This document shows, one piece after another, positions 1 through 9,008 of a stretch of DNA of 64,000 bases (position 1 is its first letter; each line of letters starts with the position of its first letter). The stretch is from 67-14 sp035502775 (lineage in GTDB: Bacteria > Actinomycetota > Thermoleophilia > Solirubrobacterales > 70-9): assembly GCA_035502775.1 (NCBI GenBank), contig DATJUB010000013.1, forward strand, positions 1-64,000, in the 5' to 3' direction. Both the position numbers and the translations under genes were made by a program. The notes beneath the pieces are model-generated. The model searched no databases, was not told the origin of the DNA, and worked only from the letters and a program-made list of their open reading frames with translations.

Positions 1-16
1 ACTATAAATCGTTGCC
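1..16. repeat. Arm of a palindromic repeat cut by the window edge
   Basis: The first 16 bases match 15 of 16 bases of the right arm of the perfect palindrome at 44208-44252 (compared with 44234-44249). If the repeat is the same element, its left arm lies just outside the window. It sits upstream of ssb in non-coding DNA. Bases 17-228 hold no gene I can support; the ssb ribosome binding site AAGGAG lies at 213-218. Confidence 0.5.
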
Positions 17-228
17 GGGGCTGGCTGGGTGTGGAGTTGGTGGCTCAATCTCTGGTTGGCGCGCGGTCAAATCTCGCAAATTGCCGGAACGTGGGGGCGA
101 AGTTTTGCCTTGGGCCCCTTAGGCATCCATCACTCTCGGTAAATTTCGGGGTGCTGGGTTCACTTCGCTGCGGACCCTGATCTTCACCCCTAGATGACCG
201 AATAAGAACGATAAGGAGCAAACACGCA

Positions 229-699
229 ATGGCTGAGAACATCAACAGGGTCACCATCACCGGCAACCTGACCATGGATCCGGAACTCCGGCACACGCCG
301 AGCGGAACCGCCGTCTGCACGCTGCGAGTGGCCGTCAACGGCCGCCGCAAGGACCAGAGCGGCCAGTGGGTCGACAAGCCGAACTACTTCAACGTCACCG
401 TCTGGGGTGCCCAGGGTGAGAACTGCAGCAACTACCTGTCCAAGGGCCGGCCGGTCGCGGTCGACGGGCGTCTCGATTGGCGCGAGTGGGAAGCCAAGGA
501 CGGATCGGGCAAGCGCCAGACCGTGGAGATCGTCGCCGAGACCGTTCAGTTCCTCGGATCACGGGACGGTTCCGCCCCGGGCGGCGGCCAGAACGGCGGT
601 GGCGGTGGTTTCGCGGGCCAGTCCGACGTTCCCGCCCACACCGGCGATTACGCCCCGGCCGGCGGTGGCGGCAGCCACGATGACGACATTCCTTTCTAG
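229..699 (+). CDS. ssb: Single-stranded DNA-binding protein
   Basis: Binds and protects single-stranded DNA in replication, repair and recombination, and recruits partners through its tail. The 156-residue protein has an N-terminal OB fold (about residues 1-110, opening MAENINRVTITGNLTMDPEL), a glycine-rich linker (about 112-148) and the acidic tip DDDIPF that partner proteins bind. Length is typical for actinobacterial SSB. AAGGAG lies 10 bases before the ATG. It is followed by rpsR and rplI, the usual ribosomal-protein cluster order, but rpsF, which normally precedes ssb, does not end within the 228 bases before it. Confidence 0.98.
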   Translation: MAENINRVTITGNLTMDPELRHTPSGTAVCTLRVAVNGRRKDQSGQWVDKPNYFNVTVWGAQGENCSNYLSKGRPVAVDGRLDWREWEAKDGSGKRQTVEIVAETVQFLGSRDGSAPGGGQNGGGGGFAGQSDVPAHTGDYAPAGGGGSHDDDIPF

Positions 700-826
700 G
701 CAGGGGCGACCAATTCCGGCGGCCGAACCCACGCGGCCGCCGGAATCCCGCTCGAACCGTTAGGATCACGAGTCCGTTAATGCCCGGTCGCCCGGGCTAG
801 AACTACGTAAGGCACCGGAAAGCAAG

Positions 827-1087
827 TTGGCTAAGACACGAGAAGCAGGATCATCGCGCAAGGGACGCCGCTTCAGCGAGCGTGTACGTCCGCGCAAGTA
901 CACCAAGATTACGGCCGAGAACCTTGACTACAAGGACCTGACGCTGCTGCGTCGGTTCATCTCGGACAAGGGCAAGACCCGTTCACGCCGCGTGACCGGA
1001 CTCTCCCGCAAGCATCAGGCCCAGCTCGGCGTCGCTGTGAAGCGCGCCCGTGAGGTGGCCCTCCTCCCGTACGTGGGTGAGCGGTAA
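827..1087 (+). CDS. rpsR: 30S ribosomal protein S18
   Basis: Small-subunit protein that pairs with S6 on the platform of the 30S subunit. The 86-residue product has the basic N terminus and the core KYTKITAENLDYKDLTLLRR, followed by RFISDKGKTRSRRVTGLSRK, both diagnostic for S18. The start is TTG at 827; no closer ATG gives a full-length protein, and only a weak purine-rich stretch (GGAAAG) lies upstream. The stop codon shares one base with the rplI start (TAATG), so translation of the two is probably coupled. No CxxC zinc motif is seen. Confidence 0.97.
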   Translation: MAKTREAGSSRKGRRFSERVRPRKYTKITAENLDYKDLTLLRRFISDKGKTRSRRVTGLSRKHQAQLGVAVKRAREVALLPYVGER

Positions 1088-1539
1088 TGGCCCAGGCCAT
1101 CCTGCTCAGCGACGTCGAGGGACTGGGGGAGAACGGTACCGCGGTCGAAGTCTCGCCCGGCTACCTGCGTAACTACCTTCAGCCCCGCGGTCTGGCCCAG
1201 CCGGCCACCCCGGGAGCTCTCGAAGAGGCCATCCGCCGCAAGGAAGCCGCCGAGAAGGCTGAACGCGAGGCCATCGCCAGGGCCAAGGAGAACGCATCGC
1301 TGCTCTCCAAGACGGTTCTGACGATCACCCATCGTGCCGGCGAAGACGGCAAGCTCTACGGATCAGTCACCTCGAAGGAAATCGCCGAGGCGATCCGCGA
1401 CGCCCGTGGCATCAAGGTCGATCGCCGCAAGATCCGTCTCGACGCGCCGATCCACCAGGTCGGCACCTACATGATCGACGTTGAAGTAGCCGGCGGCGCG
1501 ATTGCTTCCGTGAAGACGATCGTCGCCGAAGAGAAATAA
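1087..1539 (+). CDS. rplI: 50S ribosomal protein L9
   Basis: Large-subunit protein at the base of the L1 stalk. The 150-residue product has the N-terminal domain (AQAILLSDVEGLGENGTAVE, then GYLRNYLQPRGLA), a long charged connecting helix (about 43-75) and the C-terminal RNA-binding domain (GKLYGSVTSKEIAEAI). Length is standard. The start overlaps the rpsR stop by one base. Its TAA stop overlaps an ATA triplet that lies in frame with dnaB, giving ATAA where an ATGA overlap would be expected (see dnaB). Confidence 0.98.
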   Translation: MAQAILLSDVEGLGENGTAVEVSPGYLRNYLQPRGLAQPATPGALEEAIRRKEAAEKAEREAIARAKENASLLSKTVLTITHRAGEDGKLYGSVTSKEIAEAIRDARGIKVDRRKIRLDAPIHQVGTYMIDVEVAGGAIASVKTIVAEEK

Positions 1540-2927
1540 GCGCCCAGGTACCACCGCAGAACATCGAAGCCGAGGAGTCAGTCCTCGGCGCGATGCTCGT
1601 CAGCGAGCCCGCCCTCAACCGGGTGGTCGATGACGTAAATCTGAAGGCAGGCGACTTCTACCTGGATCGCCATCGCGCGATCTATGGCGTGATGGTCGAT
1701 CTGTACGGAAGCGACAAGCCGTGTGACGAGCTGACCGTCAACGAGGCGCTGACCACGGCCGGCCTGATCGAGCAGGCCGGCGGCAAGAACTACGTCTCGG
1801 AGCTGGCCGCCAAGGTTCCGGCTCCGGGCAACGCCAAGCATTACGCCGAGATCGTCCAGGAGAACGCCCTCCTGCGGCGGCTGCTGGACACCAGCCACCA
1901 GATCAGCGCCTGGGTCAACGAACGCGAAGGCAGCGGCCAGCAGCTCTCCGAGCGGGCCGAGCAGCTGCTCTTCGATGTCGCCCACAAGGAGCAGGCCGGT
2001 GACTTCCGCCGCCTGAGCGAAGTTCTCGACGACGAGGTCGAGCGCCTAGGCAAGCTCGCCAGCGGCGAGATCAAGATGACCGGAACGCCGTCCGGCTTCA
2101 AGCATCTCGACGAGATGACCGGCGGCTTCCAGCCCTCCAACCTGATCATCGTGGCCGCCCGTCCCTCGGTCGGCAAGAGCGCCTTCGTCGCCAACGTGGC
2201 CGAGAACGTCGCGGTCAAGGCGGACAAGGCCGTGGCCTTCTTCTCCCTCGAAATGTCGGAGATCGAACTCGCCCAGCGTTTCATCGCCTCGCAGTCCAAG
2301 GTCTATGGCGACCTGCTCCGCAAGGGCCGGGTCGGCCAGCGGGACTGGACCAAGGTGGTGCGGGCCTGCAACGAGCTCGAGTCGGCCCCGCTCTACATCG
2401 ACGTGACCTCCGATCTCGGCCTGCTCGACCTGCGGGCCAAGGCCCGCCGCCTCCACACCCAGGAGATGGCCCGGGGCGGTCTGGGGCTGATCATCGTCGA
2501 CTACCTTCAGCTGATGCGAATGGACGAGTCCCGTTCGTCGATGGTCGAGAAGGTCGGTCAGGTCAGCCGCGGCCTGAAGCTGCTCGCCTCCGAGCTGGAG
2601 GTGCCGGTCATCGCCCTGTCCCAGCTGTCGCGTGCCAACGAGTCCCGCCCCGACAAGCGCCCGATGCTCTCCGACCTGCGTGACTCGGGAAACATCGAGC
2701 AGGACGCCGACCTGGTCGCCTTCCTCTACCGCGACGACGTCTATCGCAAGGAGGAGGAGCGGGACGGCAGCGCCGAGGTGATCATCGCCAAGCACCGAAA
2801 CGGCCCGATCGGCACCAGCCACCTGACCTTCCTTCCCCAATACCCGAAGTTCGTCGAACCGGCCCCCGACCACCCGACCGGCGAGGGATCGCCGCAGGCG
2901 GTCCGGGCGGAATCGGAGCAGTACTGA
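1536..2927 (+). CDS. dnaB: Replicative DNA helicase DnaB (start codon problem)
   Basis: Hexameric 5'-3' helicase at the replication fork. It has the N-terminal DnaB domain and a RecA-like core with Walker A ARPSVGKSAF (near residue 208) and Walker B LIIVDYLQLM (near 318). No intein is seen. Homology to DnaB N termini (SAQVPPQNIEAEESVLGAML) begins upstream of the first canonical start, ATG at 1593. Between the in-frame TGA at 1482 and 1593 there is no ATG, GTG or TTG. The ATA at 1536, overlapping the rplI stop, would give (M)SAQVPPQ. I therefore place the start at ATA 1536 as the best fit; the conservative alternative is 1593, which loses 19 residues. The stop shares one base with the next start (TGATG). 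Confidence 0.93.
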   Translation: MSAQVPPQNIEAEESVLGAMLVSEPALNRVVDDVNLKAGDFYLDRHRAIYGVMVDLYGSDKPCDELTVNEALTTAGLIEQAGGKNYVSELAAKVPAPGNAKHYAEIVQENALLRRLLDTSHQISAWVNEREGSGQQLSERAEQLLFDVAHKEQAGDFRRLSEVLDDEVERLGKLASGEIKMTGTPSGFKHLDEMTGGFQPSNLIIVAARPSVGKSAFVANVAENVAVKADKAVAFFSLEMSEIELAQRFIASQSKVYGDLLRKGRVGQRDWTKVVRACNELESAPLYIDVTSDLGLLDLRAKARRLHTQEMARGGLGLIIVDYLQLMRMDESRSSMVEKVGQVSRGLKLLASELEVPVIALSQLSRANESRPDKRPMLSDLRDSGNIEQDADLVAFLYRDDVYRKEEERDGSAEVIIAKHRNGPIGTSHLTFLPQYPKFVEPAPDHPTGEGSPQAVRAESEQY

Positions 2928-3652
2928 TGGCCAACGGATTCGCCGACAACGGCACGAGCAGGGCCTGTCCGTTCGGCAGGTGCGACGGCGGCGGCTGGAT
3001 CCTCGGTGAGGACGACATGGCCCACAAGTGCGACTGCCTGGAGCCGCGCCTCAGCAAGGCACGCAGCTCGGGTATGAACTCGGTGATCCCGCGCCGGTAC
3101 CGCGGTGTCTCCTTCGACCGCCCGCCGGTGACCGAGATCGACGCTGTCGTGGTCAACGCCGTGCGCGACTGGATCGACTCGATGGATCGCAACCTCGACG
3201 AGGGTCACGGGCTCTGGCTGATGGGCGACACCGGCACCGGCAAGACCACCCTCGCCATGCTGGTCTCGAAGGAGACATTGAAGCGCGGTCATTCGGTGGC
3301 GATCTTCTCGCTGCCGAAGCTGCTGGCCCGGATCCGTGCGACCTTCGATGCTCAGATGGGCGAGGAGTCCTACGCCGAGTTCTTCGAACGCCTTTGTGAC
3401 ATCGATCTGCTGCACATCGACGATCTCGGCGCGGAGAAACAGACCGAATGGGTATTGGAGCAGCTCTACGCTCTGATCAACGAGCGGTATGAGCGCGAAA
3501 AGCCGATCGTCGTCACGACCAATCTCGATCACGTTCAGCTCGAGGCCCAGATCGGCGAGCGTACGGTTTCCCGCCTGGTCGAGATCTGCGGTGAGGCACT
3601 TCCGCTGATGGGCGAAGACGCGCGGCTGAAGCCGCGCCTTCGCAACGAGTAG
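2927..3652 (+). CDS. DnaC/DnaI-like AAA+ helicase loader candidate
   Basis: AAA+ ATPase of the DnaC/IstB-like type, 241 residues. Walker A is GDTGTGKTT (near residue 100), Walker B is LLHIDDLGAE (near 163), and a sensor-like VVTTNLD follows. The N terminus carries CPFGRC...CDC, a cysteine cluster like the zinc-binding N domain of DnaI-type loaders. It overlaps dnaB by one base, so the likely role is loading DnaB onto DNA at origins or stalled forks. Role is inferred from family and position; an IstB transposition helper is unlikely because no transposase is near. Confidence 0.85.
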   Translation: MANGFADNGTSRACPFGRCDGGGWILGEDDMAHKCDCLEPRLSKARSSGMNSVIPRRYRGVSFDRPPVTEIDAVVVNAVRDWIDSMDRNLDEGHGLWLMGDTGTGKTTLAMLVSKETLKRGHSVAIFSLPKLLARIRATFDAQMGEESYAEFFERLCDIDLLHIDDLGAEKQTEWVLEQLYALINERYEREKPIVVTTNLDHVQLEAQIGERTVSRLVEICGEALPLMGEDARLKPRLRNE

Positions 3653-3657
3653 ATCCG

Positions 3658-3663
3658 TAGACT
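3658..3663 (+). promoter_or_regulatory. -10 box for purA
   Basis: TAGACT lies 9 bases before the purA ATG. This would start the transcript at or very close to the start codon. No Shine-Dalgarno sequence is seen in the gap, which agrees with a leaderless or nearly leaderless mRNA. Confidence 0.4.
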
Positions 3664-3672
3664 GATCTATTC

Positions 3673-5010
<1,338 letters not shown>

Positions 5011-5117
5011 AACGCCGTTTATGGTGTACACTTCCGTCCTAGCAAGTTCATCACTGGACGTGAGGACTGCAGATAACATCGTTGACTGGGGTCCCTCCCT
5101 ACCCTCAGCAGCGCTTC

Positions 5118-5177
5118 GTCGGCACTCGGCGAGTCAGCTCACTCTCCCTTGAGCTGACTCGCCAGCCGACATTTTTT
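5118..5177 (+). terminator. Rho-independent terminator after purA
   Basis: A 14-bp perfect stem (5128-5141 with 5150-5163, 8-base loop) is extended by a second 6-bp stem (GTCGGC 5118-5123 with GCCGAC 5165-5170) across a small internal loop. It is followed directly by A and six T residues (5172-5177). The order fits termination of + strand transcription from the ssb-purA block. Confidence 0.85.
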
Positions 5178-5180
5178 ATG

Positions 5181-5383
5181 CCCTGACCCAGATGCGGAGC
5201 CGCAATCCAGCTTGACAGCTGGGTTTCGGATCGGCCCGTCCGGATTCATTCAGGTAGACGCGGGAGGTTCCGGATAAGACAAAAGTGCCCGGTACTCACC
5301 TGTTCTCAATAGAGAAACAGCGTTTGTGAATCTCCCGGAACACCGGCGTTCATGGTTGGTATTCACCTTCGTCTACGAAAGAG
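5181..5383. other. Non-coding stretch between purA terminator and the next gene's end
   Basis: No supportable gene is present. There is a small hairpin CCAGCT-TGAC-AGCTGG at 5207-5222. A nested set of complementary stretches lies at 5267-5341: GTTCCGG (5267-5273) with CCGGAAC (5335-5341), and inside it CTGTTCTC (5300-5307) with GAGAAACAG (5312-5320, one bulged A). It could be an untranslated RNA structure, but I recognise no known family. Confidence 0.4.
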
Positions 5384-6079
5384 TCACGCGACTTTCGGGA
5401 TTTCTCCCGCCGCTTCCTGGCGAATCTCGCCCCGGTTGAGGATGCGCATGGTCAGGATCGTGATTCCCAGAGTGGCAACCGTGCCCATGCTCAGCTGGAC
5501 GCTGAGCAGACCCTCCCGGGTCCAGTAGACGTCACGCATGTCGAGCAGCAGGGCGGCCTCGTCGAAGGTCAGTCCCATCCCGACCCCCATCGTCACCGCG
5601 ATCCGCTTCTCGCCGGTGCCTCCGGGAATCAGCAGCGCCGCCACACCCGAGCTGAAGGCGAGCAGGATTCCCGGGATGAAGTGGTGGATGTGGCGGCCTC
5701 CGACCTTGACGTTGCGGAACGGCCCGTGACCGTCGCGGATCATCCAGGTGGTCAGCCGGACCGAGGCGAAGCTGCCCAGAAAACCGGCCAGCAGGTTGAA
5801 CAGGATCACCTCGCGCCGCGGAGCGGAGCTGAAGCCCTCCACCGCGACCCCGACCGTGTCCACCGCGGCCGCCGGAGCCGACGTGATCAGGCTCTCGTCC
5901 GAATCCCGGTCATGGGTCCTCCGGGTGAGCAGGCGGCCGTACTGCAGGCTGACCACGGTCACCGCGATCACCAGCGTACCGGCCGCGAGGGCCGCAGTCG
6001 CCTTGTCGCTCTTGATCTCCTGCCAATGCGAATGGCGCGGCCGCCGGCCGAATCTGAAGGGCAGCTTCGGAGACGCCAT
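5384..6079 (-). CDS. Actinobacterial integral membrane protein of unknown function
   Basis: A 231-residue protein with about four to five hydrophobic segments (near residues 30-48, 93-110, 133-150, 160-178, 192-212). Two striking conserved-looking stretches, GGRHIHHFIPGI and GMGLTFDEAALLLDMRDVYW, carry histidines and acidic residues next to membrane segments, which might bind metal or protons. I recognise the pattern from uncharacterised actinobacterial membrane proteins but know of no function. It ends the minus-strand pair with the UDP-sugar dehydrogenase, whose stop lies 9 bases before this start, so the two are probably co-transcribed. Confidence 0.85.
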   Translation of the reverse strand: MASPKLPFRFGRRPRHSHWQEIKSDKATAALAAGTLVIAVTVVSLQYGRLLTRRTHDRDSDESLITSAPAAAVDTVGVAVEGFSSAPRREVILFNLLAGFLGSFASVRLTTWMIRDGHGPFRNVKVGGRHIHHFIPGILLAFSSGVAALLIPGGTGEKRIAVTMGVGMGLTFDEAALLLDMRDVYWTREGLLSVQLSMGTVATLGITILTMRILNRGEIRQEAAGEIPKVA

Positions 6080-6088
6080 GCCGGCCGC

Positions 6089-7336
6089 CTACAGACGGGT
6101 GACGTGGTCGGCGTCGATCTCCCTGGTCACGCCCCGCAGGTCGAGCACCAGCCTGCTCTTCTCGACGATCTCCGGGATGTCGAACTCGGGATGGGCCGTG
6201 ACGATCACGGTCAGATCGGCGCGCTCGAGGGCTTCGGGCAGATCGGAGTTCACGAGGCCGGTGTCGGTGAGTTCCGGCACATGCGGGTCGTGGTAGCTGA
6301 GATCGGCCCCGAGCGCCGAGAGCAGCCGCACGATCTTCAGCGAAGGGGATTCCCGGACGTCGCCGACTCCCGCCTTGTAGCTCACACCGAGAATCAGGAT
6401 CTTGGTGCCGTTCACCGGCCGTCCGTTGTCGTTCAGCACCCGCTCGATGCGGCCGACGCAGAAAAGCGGCTGGGACTGGTTGATCTTGCCGGCGAGCTCG
6501 ATGAACTCGGGATAGAAGTCATGCTCGCGGGCAGTGAAAGCGAGATAGAACGGGTCGACGGGCAGGCAATGTCCGCCCATGCCCGGACCCGGTTCGAACC
6601 TCATGAAACCGAACGGCTTGGTCGATGCCGCGTCGATCACCTCCCAGATGTCCACGCCGAGCCGGTCACAGAGCTGTGCCAGCTCGTTCACCAGGGCGAT
6701 GTTGACCGAACGGAAGATGTTCTCCAGAAGCTTCGAGAGCTCGGCGGCCTCCGGGCCGGAGAGCGGAATCACCTGGTCGCAGATCCGTTCGTAGATCTCC
6801 CTGGCCCGCTCGGTGCACGCCGGGGTGATGCCTCCGACCAGCTTGGGGGTGGTCCTCACCGTGAAGTCCGTACGTCCCGGATCGATCCGTTCGGGGGAGA
6901 AGGCGAGATGGAAATCCTCGCCGGCGACCCTTCCGCCGGTCTCGAGCGTCGTCGCCAGAAGATCCCTGGTGGTTCCGGGATAGGTGGTCGACTCGAGCAC
7001 CACCACCTGGCCCGGACGAAGGACCCGGGAGAGATTCTCGGCGGAGGAACGCAGGTAGCTCAGATCGGGTTCGCGCGACCCGGTCAGAGGGGTCGGTACG
7101 CAGACGATCACCGCTTCGCAGGCGGAAAGATCGCCGTACTCCGTGGTGGCGGTGATGCGCTCCGTGAGCGCCGCCAGGGTGTCGCTCGGTACGTCCTCGA
7201 TGTAGCTCACGCCCGCGTTCAGGCTGTCGACCTTGGACTGGTCGGAATCGAGTCCGACCACCTCTTCGCCGACCTCGGCGAAGGCGATGGCGAGGGGAAG
7301 GCCGACGTATCCGAGGCCGATGATGCCGATGCTCAT
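6089..7336 (-). CDS. UDP-sugar 6-dehydrogenase (UDP-HexNAc/WecC-WbpA type)
   Basis: NAD-dependent oxidation of a UDP-sugar at C6 to a uronic acid for polysaccharide synthesis. The 415-residue protein starts with the Rossmann motif GIIGLGYVGLPLA. It has the central helix ELSKLLENIFRSVNIAL and the catalytic cysteine in GPGMGGHCLPVDP (near residue 258), and the C-terminal ILGVSYKAGVGDVRESP. The central region resembles UDP-GlcNAc/UDP-ManNAc dehydrogenases more than UDP-glucose dehydrogenases, but the substrate cannot be fixed from sequence alone. It belongs to the polysaccharide region that continues to 34681. Confidence 0.92.
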   Translation of the reverse strand: MSIGIIGLGYVGLPLAIAFAEVGEEVVGLDSDQSKVDSLNAGVSYIEDVPSDTLAALTERITATTEYGDLSACEAVIVCVPTPLTGSREPDLSYLRSSAENLSRVLRPGQVVVLESTTYPGTTRDLLATTLETGGRVAGEDFHLAFSPERIDPGRTDFTVRTTPKLVGGITPACTERAREIYERICDQVIPLSGPEAAELSKLLENIFRSVNIALVNELAQLCDRLGVDIWEVIDAASTKPFGFMRFEPGPGMGGHCLPVDPFYLAFTAREHDFYPEFIELAGKINQSQPLFCVGRIERVLNDNGRPVNGTKILILGVSYKAGVGDVRESPSLKIVRLLSALGADLSYHDPHVPELTDTGLVNSDLPEALERADLTVIVTAHPEFDIPEIVEKSRLVLDLRGVTREIDADHVTRL

Positions 7337-7497
7337 GTGCGGGGCTTTCTGGCTGGTGGACGGATCACAGGATGAAGTCTAGGTGGGCGGCTTCTCCGCG
7401 GCCCGCGTGACCGCCGAGGTGCAGGGATTTGTCACGATCCGAGCAACTCTCGGTATGGCTACCATGAACCAGACGGTACCGACACGAAACGCGGCGT

Positions 7498-7503
7498 TAG
7501 GAT
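7498..7503 (+). promoter_or_regulatory. -10 box for the TetR pair
   Basis: TAGGAT lies 7 bases before ATG 7511 (4 before GTG 7508). The same bases contain AGGA, so they could act instead as a weak ribosome binding site. An 8-base palindrome CGGTACCG lies just upstream near 7475-7482 and is a possible operator. Confidence 0.35.
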
Positions 7504-7510
7504 TGACGTG

Positions 7511-8203
7511 ATGCAGCAGCCACAGGAGGAATTGGATCCCTTCGGGACGGGAAAGCTTCCGAGCGGCCGGCACGGGCTGCCCCGAGAGGTGGTCGTCCGA
7601 TCGCAGCGGGAGCGCATGGTCGAGTCCATGATCGCCGTGGTGGCGCTGAAGGGCTACACGGAAACCACCGTCGCCGACATCATTTCCAACGCCGGAGTGT
7701 CCCGCGCGACCTTCTACGAGCAGTTCGCCGACAAGGAGGACTGCTTCATCGCCGCCTACGGCACCGTCATGGAACGCATGCTCACCTACGTGGCGGAGGG
7801 CTTCGCGGTCAACGAATCGGACGACTGGATCGTTCAGATCCGCGGCGGGGTGAGGAATCTCCTGGTCTACCTCGCCCAGAATCCGGTGGCCGCCCGGGTC
7901 GGCATCGTCGAAGGTTTCGGCGCCGGCGCGCGGGCCCGTGATCGCTACCAGCAGGCGGTCAGTTCGTTCTTTCCGTTCCTCGACGCCGGCCGCAAGCTCA
8001 ACCCGGCGCCGGACCGCATCCCCAGCCACGTCGCCAGGGTGATCGTCGGTGGGGTGTCCGCCCTGATGTTCAACGAGGCTTCCGCCGGTCATGCCGAGAA
8101 ACTGCCCGAGCTGCTGCCGGAGATGATGTACATGGTGGTCGCGCCCTATCTCGGACATGACCGGGCCATGCTGGCCATGGAAGAGACCCAGATCCCGACA
8201 TGA
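7511..8203 (+). CDS. TetR family regulator, first of a tandem pair
   Basis: A 230-residue DNA-binding regulator. The N-terminal helix-turn-helix is TTVADIISNAGVSRATFYEQ followed by FADKEDCF, typical of TetR. The C-terminal half (about 85-230) is the ligand and dimer domain. It shares the opening LPSGRHxLPRExVVxSQR with its downstream neighbour, so the two are recent paralogs. ATG 7511 is preferred over GTG 7508 because of the -10 spacing. The ATGA overlap with the second gene suggests coupled translation and perhaps a heterodimer. No neighbouring enzyme gene points to the regulated target. Confidence 0.93.
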   Translation: MQQPQEELDPFGTGKLPSGRHGLPREVVVRSQRERMVESMIAVVALKGYTETTVADIISNAGVSRATFYEQFADKEDCFIAAYGTVMERMLTYVAEGFAVNESDDWIVQIRGGVRNLLVYLAQNPVAARVGIVEGFGAGARARDRYQQAVSSFFPFLDAGRKLNPAPDRIPSHVARVIVGGVSALMFNEASAGHAEKLPELLPEMMYMVVAPYLGHDRAMLAMEETQIPT

Positions 8204-8886
8204 CCGAGCAAGCTCCTTCAAGACTTCCCTCCGGACGCCACAACCTGCCGCGGGAGTTCGTGGTCAGCTCGCAGCGCGATCGCCTGCTCGACTCGATGGC
8301 CCAGGCTTGCGCCGAGAAGCGCTACGCCGAGGTCAGCGTCGCCGACATCGTGTCCCGGGCCCGGGTTTCCCGCTCGACCTTCTATGAGATCTTCCCGGAC
8401 AAGGAAGCCTGTTTCCTGGCCGCGTATGACGCGATCCTGGGCAGATTCGTGACCGAGGTGATCAAGGCCTGCCAGGATCCCGAGCTGACCTGGCCCGAGC
8501 AGATCGAGCGGGGCATCGCCACCAGCCTCAGCTTCCTCGCCGCCGAGCCGGCCTTCGCCCGCATGTGCATCGTCGACATGTTCTCGGCCGGGCCCTCCGC
8601 GCTCGAGCGGTACCTGTCCGCGGTCCGCCTGATCGCGGCCTTCGTCGACGGCGGACGGCAGGTGATGCCCGGGCGCGAGGACGTGCCGCAATCGATATCC
8701 AGCATGGTGGTCGGTGGCGCGGCGGTCGTCATCCGGGCCGAGATCGTCGATGAACGCACCGAGTTCCTGCCGACCGTCGGACCCGATCTGCTCTACTCGA
8801 TCCTGGTTCCGTACATGGAGCAGGAGGAAGCGCTCGACCGTTCCGAGCGTTACGCGTCCAAACTCGCCGGCGGCACGCTCGGCTGA
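8200..8886 (+). CDS. TetR family regulator, second of a tandem pair
   Basis: A 228-residue paralog of the preceding gene. Its helix-turn-helix is VSVADIVSRARVSRSTFYEI followed by FPDKEACFLAAYDAI. The start overlaps the previous stop by four bases (ATGA). The ligand domain has clearly diverged between the two proteins while the N-terminal arm and HTH are kept, so they may read the same or related operators with different effectors. The effector is unknown. Confidence 0.93.
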   Translation: MTEQAPSRLPSGRHNLPREFVVSSQRDRLLDSMAQACAEKRYAEVSVADIVSRARVSRSTFYEIFPDKEACFLAAYDAILGRFVTEVIKACQDPELTWPEQIERGIATSLSFLAAEPAFARMCIVDMFSAGPSALERYLSAVRLIAAFVDGGRQVMPGREDVPQSISSMVVGGAAVVIRAEIVDERTEFLPTVGPDLLYSILVPYMEQEEALDRSERYASKLAGGTLG

Positions 8887-8993
8887 GTTCCCCACCGTCG
8901 CAAATAGCGCAAATCCTGATCAACAAAGGCTCACGCAGCCGCAAAATGCGGGATGAATAGGTGCTCTGAGGGAGCCGTGGATGCCGCCACAGG

Positions 8994-8999
8994 TATCCT
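8994..8999 (+). promoter_or_regulatory. -10 box for the PafBC-like gene
   Basis: TATCCT lies 9 bases before ATG 9009. It is partly inside a 7-bp inverted repeat (8965-8971 with 8997-9003), which may be an operator or chance. Confidence 0.35.
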
Positions 9000-9008
9000 C
9001 AGACGCTG

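Noticed and set aside
5212..5217. TTGACA resembling a -35 box
   Set aside because: No -10 sequence at the right distance and no gene follows; it also forms the loop side of a small hairpin.
5681..7375. Plus-strand open frame of 564 codons
   Set aside because: Shadow of the UDP-sugar dehydrogenase and membrane-protein genes, rich in Arg, Gly and Asp as expected of an antisense frame.
8965..9003. 7-bp inverted repeat around the pafBC-like promoter
   Set aside because: Arms are short and the gap is 25 bases; could easily be chance.
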